DNA of 64,000 nt from Mesorhizobium sp. AR02 (GTDB taxonomy: Bacteria > Pseudomonadota > Alphaproteobacteria > Rhizobiales > Rhizobiaceae). Shown in pieces: positions 27,896 through 36,559 of this stretch. Every line of letters begins with the position of its first letter. The stretch's first letter is position 1. The notes under the pieces are model-generated. The model ran no database searches. It saw only the letters and a list, made by a program, of their open reading frames with translations, and had not been told where the DNA came from. The stretch spans positions 3,802,001-3,866,000 of the forward strand of contig NZ_CP080531.1 in assembly GCF_024746835.1 (NCBI RefSeq). Direction: 5' to 3'. The translations under genes were made by a program, and so were the position numbers.

Positions 27896-28178
27896 AACCC
27901 GGCCTGGCGCTGCTTTGGCCATCGCATCGTTTGGGGCTTTCGGTGCCGGCTGATCACGGACAGAGCGGGAAGTTTATTTGAGCATGTCGAAGGTTTGCGA
28001 GTTCAAGTGAACTTGTACCTCGCCTTTCAATCGTGGCCGAATCTGGAAGTTTCAGGGTGTTTTCTACGCGGCGCGATGTTGCGTCGCGCGGCTGCTCGAA
28101 GAAGAGGGCGCGTGTTTCTGTTCGAGCAAGCTCTGGATGATACTCAAGATCGCGCGGCATATCGCTGACAGCGACAAG
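27680..28178. repeat. Segmental duplication, copy A (dppF tail plus downstream DNA)
   Basis: This stretch matches the reverse complement of 34107-34610 along its whole length, through the dppF C-terminal coding part and into non-coding DNA with shared blocks such as GCGAGTTCAAGTGAACTTG versus GCGTTCAAGTGAACTTG. Divergence is clear but moderate. Copy A stops where IS21-type DNA begins near 28180. Confidence 0.8.
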
Positions 28179-28453
28179 ATGCGGGTTTCACAAAGTTCGG
28201 GACACAGATTTCAGTAAGTCGCGGCCAAGGATTTCAGTAAGTACGGGACATCCGTTTCAGTAAGTCGCGGACAAGCTGATGACGGGTTTAGAGATCGATT
28301 TTCGTAAGCGCCAATCTGGCATTTTGCCCTCGCATTTTAAGCGAGGACATAATGCCGAGACGGAAGCAAGCGAGACATACGAGCGTGAAGGACATCCGAT
28401 CGATATTGCGGCTGACGTTTGAGCAGGAGCTTCCTGTGCGCGCCGTTTCGGAC
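28179..28453 (+). pseudogene. IS21-family left end with truncated istA
   Basis: Three copies of a TTTCAGTAAGTCGCGG-like repeat (near 28209, 28232 and 28255) precede a short frame from ATG 28352, MPRRKQARHTSVKDIRSILR then LTFEQELPVRAVSD, which matches the start of an IS21 IstA transposase. Repeated terminal sequences are typical of IS21 ends. The frame is cut at about 28453 where unrelated DNA begins. Confidence 0.7.
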
Positions 28454-28512
28454 CCTGGCGCACCAAGCAACCGACCGGCCTGGTCTCGAACCAGGCCGCC
28501 TCGGGAACGGAA
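28454..28512 (-). pseudogene. Short GlcG/HbpS gene fragment
   Basis: About 59 bp that closely match 13855-13913 of the GlcG/HbpS-like gene (shared run CACCAAGCAACCGACCGG). The rest of the gene is missing here, so it is a debris fragment of a relative of that gene. Confidence 0.5.
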
Positions 28513-28845
28513 CCGACGATGAGCAAGCGCAGGACGGGCTTGCGCTTCACGACATCGGTGGTGCAGCCGCAACTTCTCGTTCCCGTTCAGCCTCGAGGGC
28601 GTTGGCGACGAGACGGTTGTGGGGATCGACTTTGGGCGAGTTCGGCGTCGTAACGCGTTCGTTCGATATGTTGACGACAGCGCGCTGACGGCACGCAATC
28701 GACAAGGCTACGAAATGAACTTCGTCTGAAATAGGCAGCGCAAGCAGGCGCGCAGCACACCGCACATCGCCTTGCCGCTATCAGCGAGTAAGGGCATGCT
28801 GCTCTCGATAGGGCGCATTCTGTCAAAATTGATCCTTTATTCTCT
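28513..28845. other. Debris without a recognisable intact gene
   Basis: On the minus strand the phrase KVDPHNRLVANALEAERERE appears near 28575-28640, which recalls the zinc-ribbon linker region of some large serine recombinases. Nothing else supports a gene. Confidence 0.3.
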
Positions 28846-30153
28846 TCAGCCTCCCAAGACTAGGTCGGCGTACTCTTTCATTTGTCTTATGGAGCGAGAC
28901 TTATTACCAGCAACGTGCTCGTCTAACTTTTCAAGACGCATTAAATGCCGGTGTCCGTCACAAAAGGAATGCCTGAACACCGGTATCGCATTTGCGGCGG
29001 AAATATAAGTGTGCCTGCTACCGTTCATAGAACCCATACATAGCTCAAGATTTAATATTAAACTCAAAGGCAAATGCGGCGCAGTAAACCAACCAAAGGC
29101 AGTGCTACCTAGTGAATAGGCAATAACTGCAATCCGATTTGGGTCGCGTCTTGTGCGATAATATTCAACAGGTTGAATAACATGAGGATGATGCCCCAAT
29201 ATTAGATCTACCCCAGCCTCGACCAAAGTGTGCGCGGTCTCAATTTGGCTTTGCCGAGGGAAGAATTCAAATTCCCAACCCCAGTGAAGCGAAGCAACCA
29301 TGAAATCACAGCCCTGAGCCTTGCAGTCCGCAATTTGGCTTATGAGCAATTCGAGATCAGGCTCAACGTGCTTGGAATTAAGTTTGGCTACATGAATACG
29401 ATGCTTATCATCAGGTAGCAGCTTAAATTTTCTAATGCCAAATGTTGCTGAAACGAAGCCTATTTTAATTCCCTTAGATACAAGTATGCTCGCCCTGCCG
29501 TATTCCTCCAAGTTTCGAGGCGTGCCTACATTCATTATTCCATTTTGCTCAAGCAGCCTTTGGGTGTTCTCCAGACCATCCAGACCGAGATCCAAGGCGT
29601 GATTGTTTGCCGTGTTGAGGACCGTAAAATATTTTCCCCTATGTTGAACCATGGCTAAATATTGGTCAGATGTAGAACATACCGTAAACGAACCTGTATC
29701 GGCAATAGCCTTCTTAACTACGTCTTCGTGGCCGACTACGGATTCATAGTTAGCAAATGATATTTCCTTGTCGAACAGTATGTCTCTTACATTTGAAAAT
29801 AGGATATCTTTAGAATGTTCAATTCCTTCCGTTTGGATCAAATCACCCGCAGCCCCAAGTGTGAGCGCTGACTTAATTGCGAAGCCGCTGGGCAATTTAA
29901 CAATAGACCTGTCCCGCCTGGCCAGGAATTCAGAAGCATTTTTTTCTGGTTTTGTGATCGGCCGCACGCTTTTGTACCACCAGTATACGTCATCAAAAAA
30001 TTCAATTTCTGCAGCATCTGTGGCGGCGTCCGCATACGGACGATCCCAATAGTTAACGAGCAAAGCGCATTTTGCTGCTACCCCTATCAACGGCGATTCG
30101 GGTTTAAACGCGTCGAACATGCTAACGGGCAGGTGTCGTCGCATAACGCTCAT
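28846..30153 (-). CDS. CapA-family protein (poly-gamma-glutamate biosynthesis/metallophosphatase type)
   Basis: A 435-residue CapA/PGA_cap protein. Recognisable family motifs are GAAGDLIQTEG, ISFANYESVVG, VLNTANNHALDLGLDGLENT, ASLHWGWEFEF and LILGHHPHVIQPVEYY, including the His-rich metal-binding residues. There is no clear signal peptide, unlike secreted CapA. ATG 30153 (MSVMRRHLP) is preferred over ATG 30165 because GGAG lies just before it. The gene is noticeably AT-richer than its neighbours, which suggests separate acquisition. CapA proteins act in polyglutamate capsule synthesis or as stand-alone hydrolases of unknown function; its position between two ATP-grasp genes hints at amide-bond chemistry. 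Confidence 0.85.
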   Translation of the reverse strand: MSVMRRHLPVSMFDAFKPESPLIGVAAKCALLVNYWDRPYADAATDAAEIEFFDDVYWWYKSVRPITKPEKNASEFLARRDRSIVKLPSGFAIKSALTLGAAGDLIQTEGIEHSKDILFSNVRDILFDKEISFANYESVVGHEDVVKKAIADTGSFTVCSTSDQYLAMVQHRGKYFTVLNTANNHALDLGLDGLENTQRLLEQNGIMNVGTPRNLEEYGRASILVSKGIKIGFVSATFGIRKFKLLPDDKHRIHVAKLNSKHVEPDLELLISQIADCKAQGCDFMVASLHWGWEFEFFPRQSQIETAHTLVEAGVDLILGHHPHVIQPVEYYRTRRDPNRIAVIAYSLGSTAFGWFTAPHLPLSLILNLELCMGSMNGSRHTYISAANAIPVFRHSFCDGHRHLMRLEKLDEHVAGNKSRSIRQMKEYADLVLGG

Positions 30154-30716
30154 TTTAGTCTCCATTCAGCCTCGCCATAGGGCAAGATTTTCTAATGTCG
30201 TAGAGCCAGATTTGTGCCAGCCAACGCCCATATTTGAGACCGCCTGATGCTAATCGCTCTAGGTCGGGGAGAATACAGGACAACCTTCTGACGCGATCTG
30301 CATTTTACCGATGGATAACTTTTTTGTTCCGAAAATTGATAGACTCTCCGAGTGTCGCGACACGGGACCCGCCGATGCCGACGGCAAGGCCCCAGGGCGC
30401 TTCGTCCAGACCGCGCTCAGGAAATTGACCGATGCCGGATGGTTCTTGGATCGTACCCATGAGCCTGCATTGGTTAGACTTGCCCAGGAAACCCGCAAAT
30501 CGACGCGGTCCCTGAAAGATATCGGACCACAAAGCCTTTCGGAACGTCTATATCTGTTGTTATACACCAGATGCCGGCAGAGCATACTGGCAGTATAGCA
30601 GACACAAGTGTCGATATAGCAGCCGGCGCTGACGACGGGTGTTAAATGATATTACAATATATTGCAAAAATAAATAACACGGGGTTCACATAAATTACTT
30701 TGATCCCAGCGAAACA
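30154..30716. other. Intergenic stretch, no supported gene
   Basis: A rightward open stretch of 95 codons from 30311 exists but shows no family feature and overlaps other open stretches on the opposite strand. No promoter could be assigned to the CapA-like gene beyond its ribosome-binding site. Confidence 0.35.
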
Positions 30717-30802
30717 TCGGATTATATGATCCCAACGGTTGATGCTCACGGTTGACGGCGGCGATGATGTGGTTGGGATCGGTCTTCCAGAGGAAGGTGG
30801 AG
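30717..30802 (-). pseudogene. IS630-family transposase, C-terminal remnant
   Basis: Reads STFLWKTDPNHIIAAVNREHQ, which resembles the terminal segment of the IS630 subgroup whose N-terminus occurs at 63668. Only this tail is left. Confidence 0.5.
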
Positions 30803-31007
30803 GCGCCGCCGCCCGTTCGCCCTCATCAGGCGAACAATTCGTTGTATCCGGTCATCTCAGCCGGCTGGCAGGTCATGAGGCTCATCGCCATCTCTCCGTG
30901 ACCCTTTGTGTCTTGTCGATCGTGGCGGAAAATACCATCGTCTGAAATGGGTATTGACGCCGCCCCCGGCGCATTTGGAAACCCAGCCGTCGTGCATCCA
31001 CTGCCCT

Positions 31008-31295
31008 ATGATCGGCATCGTGCAAACTGTTAAGCAGGGCCAGAACGGGTATATATTTGACAAGCAGATCGAGGGCATGGATATGGGAAATTGCGGCAGC
31101 GTCGTTGAGGGATGGCAGGGATTAACTGACGACGAGGCGATAGACGCAGCGACCGAAAAGCATGGCAAGGACCTTGCGACGTCGGTCGCTTATTGCGCCT
31201 TCGAAGCGTCTGGCAACCGTAACGATCCGGAATACCGATTCTGGGTCGATCTGTTTCTGAAACTTTCAAAGAAAGATCATGTCGGGTGGGCTTAG
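31008..31295 (+). CDS. Hypothetical small protein
   Basis: A 95-residue frame from ATG 31008: MIGIVQTVKQGQNGYIFDKQ, then GLTDDEAIDAATEKHGKDLA and VAYCAFEASGNRNDPEYRFW. The second half, acidic with an aromatic C-terminal helix, is reminiscent of small uncharacterised rhizobial proteins. The first part may be foreign, since it follows transposase debris. No function is proposed. Confidence 0.4.
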   Translation: MIGIVQTVKQGQNGYIFDKQIEGMDMGNCGSVVEGWQGLTDDEAIDAATEKHGKDLATSVAYCAFEASGNRNDPEYRFWVDLFLKLSKKDHVGWA

Positions 31296-31384
31296 CCAAC
31301 GGACGACCCTGTCGGACGGGCGCGTATGACATTCAGAGTCTCCTGACCGAGGAGAGAGGCGGTACTGTAAAAACGTCGGGCCTT

Positions 31385-31680
31385 TATTCTGGGCCGTGAA
31401 GGTTGCCCAGCTGACAGGTATCCATCGAAATATGCTACGCAATCCCTCGTTGGAGCGCCTGCAGGGCGCATGAATGCCCGAGATGGTGAAGGTGATTTCG
31501 GCAGCGACGGAACTCACCGGCGATGTTGATAAGGCCATCTATTGGTATCGCACGAACCGATCGCCGATTATGGACATCGCACGGCGGCCATACTTGTCGC
31601 CGACGGCGAAGTCGAGACGGTTCTCGCGTTGGAATCCACAGGGTTGGGGTGCTATAACGAGGCTTTGGGGGAACAAACCT
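31385..31680 (+). pseudogene. DUF2384 (Xre/MbcA/ParS-type) antitoxin remnant
   Basis: Pieces in different frames assemble into the C-terminal part of a DUF2384 antitoxin: KVAQLTGIHRNMLRNPSLER, then VISAATELTGDVDKAIYWYR, then HEPIADYGHRTAAILVADGE and VETVLALEST. The last two are the conserved toxin-binding region of these proteins. At least two frameshifts separate them, and no RES-domain toxin gene follows, so the module is dead. Confidence 0.6.
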
Positions 31681-31793
31681 ATCCCACATGCCTCAGCTTG
31701 GCATCTCGGATTCAGACAATTGCACCAATGTTCGGCCACGATCAACTCTTGCCTTAAGCCACCAGCGCTGGGAGGTGCAGCAGCAGATTGTTC

Positions 31794-33020
31794 CTATTCG
31801 CCAAGGGTCGGAAATGGCGTGATTGACCAATCGACCAAGTCGACCGCGCGCTGCAGTGTTGCCTGGGTCTGAGCATGGCTGGCTGAAGCGACGATGACAT
31901 GTCCTATCCAGTCTCGGTAATCGCCTTTCCTGACGACCGGCGTCTTGGGTTTAACATACAATTCGACCTCAGCGACACCCGGTATGGCAGCCGCCCGGCT
32001 GTCGCCACCAATCCAATCGAGGGTGCCATCGCGATCAGCAACCAGGAATCGCGCGGCGGCAGTGTGCGAATGCCTCCTACACAAATCCCATGGGTCTCCG
32101 ATGACGAGCTTGATGTGTTCGGTGATTAGATCGACACCGTAAGCCAGCCGAACCAGTTGGGGATCGGGCGTGCCAGCCATACGCGGATTGACTTCAATGA
32201 CGACTGGGCCACCCCTCGTGCACCGGAATTCAATGTTCGTTGGCCCCCAGCCAAGGCCGAGAGTTCGCAAACAGCTCGACGAAACGTCGGCGATTCGGTT
32301 ATGCTCCTCATCGGTCAGAAGGGCCGGATAGGTGAACTGACGAAAGACAAAATGCGGCGGAGGGCCGAAGTCGCCGGCGCCAATCCCAATAACCTCATTT
32401 CCCATTATGTCAGCGGCGTAGTAGGGGCCTTGTATGAATTCTTCGACCAGTATCCTCGGCGAAGAAGACCGCCATATGTGCTTGCCGCCCAACAGATAAG
32501 CCGTATGTTTGATTAACTCATCGACATTGTGGCACAATCGGACACCAATGCTGCCGATGCCTACGGCCGGCTTAAGTACAACCGGCAAGCCGATCTCCGC
32601 AGCACAGCTTTCTACGTCTGCCGCATTCACGGCCAAGCAATAAGCCGGTATTGCAATGCCGGCCTCCGCAAGGAGTTGACGTTGAGTGAATTTATCACAG
32701 CATCGTTCAATGGATGCAGGATTCGGTCCCGGCAGATCGAAATGCCGGCAAAGCTTGCCAACTGTCGCATAGAAAGACTCCGTGGCGGACGTAATGCCAG
32801 CAATGCCATAGGTCGCACGTAACCGGGAACATTCGCCGATCAGCGCATCGAGATTGTCTGTATCGGCACGGATTGCCTCAATTCCTTCCGCCGCAAGATA
32901 GTCGTACCGAACTGGATCAGCCGACAGGATAATTGGATGGAGGCCAAGACGCTGTGCTGCTTGGACGTATAGCAGCATATTACTTGCGCCTTCAACTAGG
33001 ATGAGTGCTTTTCTTGCCAT
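31794..33020 (-). CDS. ATP-grasp ligase (amino-acid ligase-like), paralog 2
   Basis: A 408-residue ATP-grasp enzyme, homologous over its whole length to the protein at 20406-21635. Shared motifs include LPGPNPASIERCCDKF, IGLPVVLKPAVGIGSIGVRL, RILVEEFIQGPYYAADIMGN, VVIEVNPRMAGTPDPQLVRL and a C-terminal domain ending DWSITPFPTLGE. ATP-binding and magnesium residues are kept, so both paralogs should be active. Differences cluster in the N-terminal third (for example SATESFYATVGKLC versus STEDCAYATVGRLC) and might alter substrate choice. The frame is intact although surrounding DNA is full of fragments, which suggests selection for function. Confidence 0.86.
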   Translation of the reverse strand: MARKALILVEGASNMLLYVQAAQRLGLHPIILSADPVRYDYLAAEGIEAIRADTDNLDALIGECSRLRATYGIAGITSATESFYATVGKLCRHFDLPGPNPASIERCCDKFTQRQLLAEAGIAIPAYCLAVNAADVESCAAEIGLPVVLKPAVGIGSIGVRLCHNVDELIKHTAYLLGGKHIWRSSSPRILVEEFIQGPYYAADIMGNEVIGIGAGDFGPPPHFVFRQFTYPALLTDEEHNRIADVSSSCLRTLGLGWGPTNIEFRCTRGGPVVIEVNPRMAGTPDPQLVRLAYGVDLITEHIKLVIGDPWDLCRRHSHTAAARFLVADRDGTLDWIGGDSRAAAIPGVAEVELYVKPKTPVVRKGDYRDWIGHVIVASASHAQTQATLQRAVDLVDWSITPFPTLGE

Positions 33021-33252
33021 TTGCTGTTAACTCCGACGCTGCGCGCTGTGTTGTGGTCGAGGTAAAACGGCATCAGCTTTTTCAGCCCCTGCCTGCCTCA
33101 GATCTTGTACTGAACGTATCATTGTCAGTGATTTGCGGCCGCAAAGATTCTGTAAATTTATTTGAAGGATTTGTTGCGATGTTTTGGTCGCTGGCAGGCA
33201 GCGCTGGAGAGCCCATCGTCAGCCATGATATGAGGGGGCGGATGCCCAAGAC
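33021..33252. promoter_or_regulatory. Conserved upstream region of ATP-grasp gene 2
   Basis: Similar to the region upstream of paralog 1, including GCAAAGATTCTGTAAATTTA near 33141-33160. Beyond about 33166 the similarity ends. Confidence 0.4.
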
Positions 33253-33315
33253 TTGGGTCGGTCTCGATGCGGACTGACCACCAATGCGCTCGGGCTACCA
33301 GTTCGTCTGATCGCC
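33253..33315 (+). pseudogene. IS5-family transposase fragment
   Basis: About 20 codons reading [19 protein letters not shown], the start of the second half of an IS427-group IS5 transposase. It is fused directly to an amidase fragment. Confidence 0.5.
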
Positions 33316-33318
33316 AGC

Positions 33319-33460
33319 CTCGGCGGCGACGGTGGCGGATCTATTCGGCAGCCGGCCGCTTGGTGCGGCCTTGTCGGGCTGAACCCCTCTCGCGGTCGCA
33401 TTCTGGTGGCCCGAACGGTCAAGATCCATGGTTCGGTCTAGCTAGTTTCCGTCCACAAAC
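33319..33460 (+). pseudogene. Amidase-signature gene fragment (middle part)
   Basis: Reads [20 protein letters not shown] then NPSRGRI, with [15 protein letters not shown] in a shifted frame. The GGS-I-R-x-P-A run is the amidase-signature catalytic core. It lies on the strand opposite to the amidase N-terminal fragment at 33736-34088, so rearrangement has separated them. Confidence 0.65.
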
Positions 33461-33634
33461 ACTTCTTTTTGCGAGCATTTGCAATGGCTTGTTGGCCTTT
33501 GGTGTGCGTTGAGTGGTATGGACACGATCGAGGGCCGGCTATCGAGCAGAAAAGGGCGTTGTGGGCGCGATCGCGCGCACGCCACGAGGCCGGCTCTGGC
33601 CGCTGCTGCGCAATTCCGATGGGTCAGTGTCAGG

Positions 33635-33735
33635 TGGACTTGAGGCGCGTGAAGACGACGAGATTGTAAGCCACGACCGAGGACCAGACGTAGCTCTTGA
33701 AGTGATCAAGGCCGCGCCAGGTGCAGCAAACTCCG
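33635..33735 (-). pseudogene. Transposase C-terminal remnant (same type as 7777-7900)
   Basis: Reads CTWRGLDHFKSYVWSSVVAY then NLVVFTRLKST and a stop. It abuts the amidase fragment near 33735. Family unidentified. Confidence 0.45.
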
Positions 33736-34088
33736 GCGTTGCTGTTCTTCCGACAGTCCGAAGCCCCGCCTCCCGGGCTCGTCGGAAGAAATGGCTTTCG
33801 GTAATGGAGCGGTAGCCTTTAAACAGCCGACTTTCCTTTTTCCTGGAGACGCCCAGCTTCCGTGGGCCCGACATCCTTCCGAAGAAATGGAACGCCGGCA
33901 AATCGTCCCTCATCCGCGCCGACGGTCTCGCCGTCTTCGTAAAACTCGATGACAGCATTGATGCGCGGATTGACTGCGTTATAAGCCTGCCTCGCTAACC
34001 GTGTTAGCTCCCCTGAAGTTACTTCCCCCGCTCTTACCAGAGAGGCCAAACCGGTAGCATCATAGTTGACGTATTCATTTAACCTCAT
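33736..34088 (-). pseudogene. Amidase, N-terminal fragment
   Basis: From ATG 34088 with AAGGAA upstream: MRLNEYVNYDATGLASLVRA, then VNPRINAVIEFYEDGETVGA and GRFAGVPFLRKDVGPTEAGR. After a frameshift near 33845 it continues SRLFKGYRSITESHFFRRAR and TVGRTATPEF, then breaks. The K in PFLRKDVG is the catalytic lysine region of amidase-signature enzymes; the serine part is missing here but a matching piece is at 33319. The order dppF tail, spacer, amidase suggests the original peptide-import operon ended with an amidase. Confidence 0.75.
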
Positions 34089-34106
34089 CGCGGAGTTCCT
34101 TTCTTC

Positions 34107-34610
34107 TCTTGCCGCTGTTGGTGACATGCGGCGCGATCTTGAGTATCAGCCAGGGCTTATTCCAACAGAAACACCCGCCCTTCTTCTAGCAGCAGGGCGA
34201 CGCAATATCGCGACGCGTTAGAGGACACTAAAACTTCCAGATTCGGCTACGATTGAGAGGCGAGGTGCAAGTTCACTTGAACGCGCCAACCTTGGACAAA
34301 CTCAGATCAACTTCCCGCTCTCTCCCTGATTAGCCGATACCGAAAGCCCGAACTATGTGAATTCGATGGCCAAAGCAGCGCCAGGCCGGGCTCACTTCGC
34401 CAGCCAGCACGCGGACATGTGCTGCAGCCCGACTTCGACTAACGGCGGCTCCACTGATTTGCAGCGGTCAAAGGCGAGCGGGCGACACGGATGGAAACGG
34501 CAGCCCTTCCGGACACGGGTGGCGGTTGGAACCTCGCCCTGCAGGGCGGGCAGCTCGGCGCGACCTGCGTTGCCGCCAATCTGCGGGGTCGCGTCGCGTA
34601 GCGCGACGAA
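34107..34610. repeat. Segmental duplication, copy B (inverted relative to copy A)
   Basis: Reverse-complement match to 27680-28178, covering a dppF tail and its downstream spacer. In this copy the spacer still leads into an amidase start at 34088, whereas copy A is cut there by IS21 DNA. Confidence 0.8.
34392..34610 (-). pseudogene. DppF-type ATPase, C-terminal fragment
   Basis: Reads [40 protein letters not shown] and [11 protein letters not shown], matching the last 70 or so residues of the intact DppF. The ATPase core is absent, so no product is expected. Confidence 0.85.
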
Positions 34611-34729
34611 GTGGCAGGCAGTCGGAGCCGCCGCCATGCCGGCGGCTCGCGGCGCCATACTGGCGAATTGATGTCGATAACCTCGAGCTAGGTCCTGGTC
34701 CAGCCGTTCTATACCTGCGTAGAACCTTG

Positions 34730-36031
34730 TCATCGCCCGTTTCGAAAGAAGCGAAGCGCGTTGCCGCGCATGATTCTCTCGATCAAGTCACGAGTTTCTT
34801 CGAGTGCGATCCAGCCTTCAGCGACGAGTTGCGATAGCGCCTCCGCAATTCCACGGCGGGCGATGTAGGCGTGGCCATAGATTGGCTCGATAGATACATA
34901 ATCACCCCCAAAGGTAAAGATTTTTTCAGATGGCACAGATACCAGAAATTCCTTCAGAAACCGAACACTCGCCACTGGATTAATTATCCACGCCCAGCAC
35001 ATATCGATCGTCACGTTCGGATAATGTTTGGCCAGTGCAATGAATTCATGCTCGTATGGGTATCCGATGTGCATTAGGACGAATCTTGTATCGGGAAAAT
35101 CTTGAAGCAGACGGCACAGATCGGCGGCATTGCTGCGAGTGCGGGCGAGTTGCATCACGCCGTAGCCAGCCACATAGCCGGTGTGCAACTTGATTGGCAG
35201 ATCGCACTCGCTGGCCTTGCCGACGCAATAGCGAAATAAATAATCTTGCATTGCCTTGAGGTCCTCAGGGCCGAGGGGATGCAAGGCGCCGACCTTATCC
35301 ACATGGTGACGAAATAGTCTCGACGCATGCGCTTGGGTGACAGGCGCGAAATCAAGAGCACGCGAGTAGGCAATTTGAGATTTTACTGCCACGGCTCTGG
35401 GGCCGTATGTCGCGAAGTAGAAGTCGATAATCTCGAGCCACTCGTCAAGCGTCGTCGGCCGTTTTCCTGTTTCGGCCTCCACTCGCGCAAAGTCAGCAGC
35501 GCTGCAACGACCAAATTGGAGGATACTTAGATCCTGGCCGAGAAGCTCAGGCTGCTCTGTTTCCATAAATATGCGCTGCAGCGAATTCACATGGCACCCT
35601 TCAATGTTAGCACGACGCAGGATATTGGCGTAAAAGCCAGGCTGTACAGTCTCGCGGTATTTCTCGGCGATGCGAGGCAGGCTCTCTGCGGTTAGGTCTT
35701 CTTCACCGTAAAGACCCCGAAAGGTGTAGCGGAGAGCCTGGGCGTAACCGGTGTGGCGAATTCGCTCCCAGTAAGGAGCGATCAGCTGATATTTCGCGTC
35801 GCTTGATAGATCTGGTCCAAGGAACTTCCGCAATTCGGCTGGCTGCAGACCTGCGACAACCAAATCCTCGGCAGCGTAGGATCGAAACAGATAGGCCCAG
35901 TCGTCACACGGGAGGCAGCGCGGATCAAGCGTGCCGGAGACGCGCTGACTTTCTTCAATCAAATGCTCATGGGTGTCAAACAATGGCGTCTCTTCGACCC
36001 ATTGTGCGATTTGTCGGTGGGGGTTAATCAC
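34730..36031 (-). CDS. Metal-dependent amidohydrolase (amidohydrolase_2 type)
   Basis: A 433-residue TIM-barrel amidohydrolase without signal peptide. Metal-binding motifs are FDTHEHL (Asp19, His21, His23), LPIKLHTGYVAGYG, RFVLMHIGYPYEHEF and FTFGGDYVSIEPIYGHAYI, in the order expected of the superfamily. It resembles uronate-isomerase-like and FluG N-terminal-like proteins; the substrate is unknown. A second, distant member is at 44869. It stands alone, transcribed leftward, divergent from an IS5 remnant and the Aap-type importer. Confidence 0.85.
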   Translation of the reverse strand: MINPHRQIAQWVEETPLFDTHEHLIEESQRVSGTLDPRCLPCDDWAYLFRSYAAEDLVVAGLQPAELRKFLGPDLSSDAKYQLIAPYWERIRHTGYAQALRYTFRGLYGEEDLTAESLPRIAEKYRETVQPGFYANILRRANIEGCHVNSLQRIFMETEQPELLGQDLSILQFGRCSAADFARVEAETGKRPTTLDEWLEIIDFYFATYGPRAVAVKSQIAYSRALDFAPVTQAHASRLFRHHVDKVGALHPLGPEDLKAMQDYLFRYCVGKASECDLPIKLHTGYVAGYGVMQLARTRSNAADLCRLLQDFPDTRFVLMHIGYPYEHEFIALAKHYPNVTIDMCWAWIINPVASVRFLKEFLVSVPSEKIFTFGGDYVSIEPIYGHAYIARRGIAEALSQLVAEGWIALEETRDLIERIMRGNALRFFRNGR

Positions 36032-36559
36032 TGTTCTACTACCTTAGTTGTAAATTCACAGCCGCAGCGCGGCTTGCTGTGAAGCGGAAGCTCACCCCCA
36101 TCTACAACCAATCAGAGGGCGACAGCAACCAAGTCCGCCGCTGGTATCTAGCGCAGGCGTTGAGAATACGCGCGAGAATGTACTTTCCTGTTGGAACTTA
36201 ACAGGTGAGATATTCTGGGGTGTCGAGACGTTGGTGCGCCAACACGATCGGCTTTTCTTAAGTTTACCTCAATAGTGCCTTAAACCGAGCGAGGTAGCTG
36301 ATAAGACATATCATTTGACCACGTCCCAGATGGCTCCCCTTTTTCGAGGTGTTCATGAGCTCTTAAAATGGGGTGCCACATAGGCATCATGATGTCTATA
36401 GACGTATCATATATTCGCTCGGTTTATTCCGAAAAATGAGAAACTCAGGGCGTGCGTTACGGGCATTCGTACCGTTGAAAACACGAGAAGGGGATAAGAT
36501 TGCACAACTTTGTCCGGCGCTCATGAAGACGAGCACCTCGGCAGCCGTCACCTCGGCCG
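36032..36559. other. Intergenic stretch upstream of the amidohydrolase
   Basis: It should hold the leftward promoter of the amidohydrolase. Nothing coding is recognised. Confidence 0.35.

Noticed and set aside
28205..28275. Possible CRISPR-like repeats
   Set aside because: Only three short repeats without regular spacers; they fit the repeated ends of an IS21 element.
30311..30598. Rightward 95-codon frame near 30.3 kb
   Set aside because: Composition is not clearly coding, overlapping open frames exist on the other strand, and no family was recognised.
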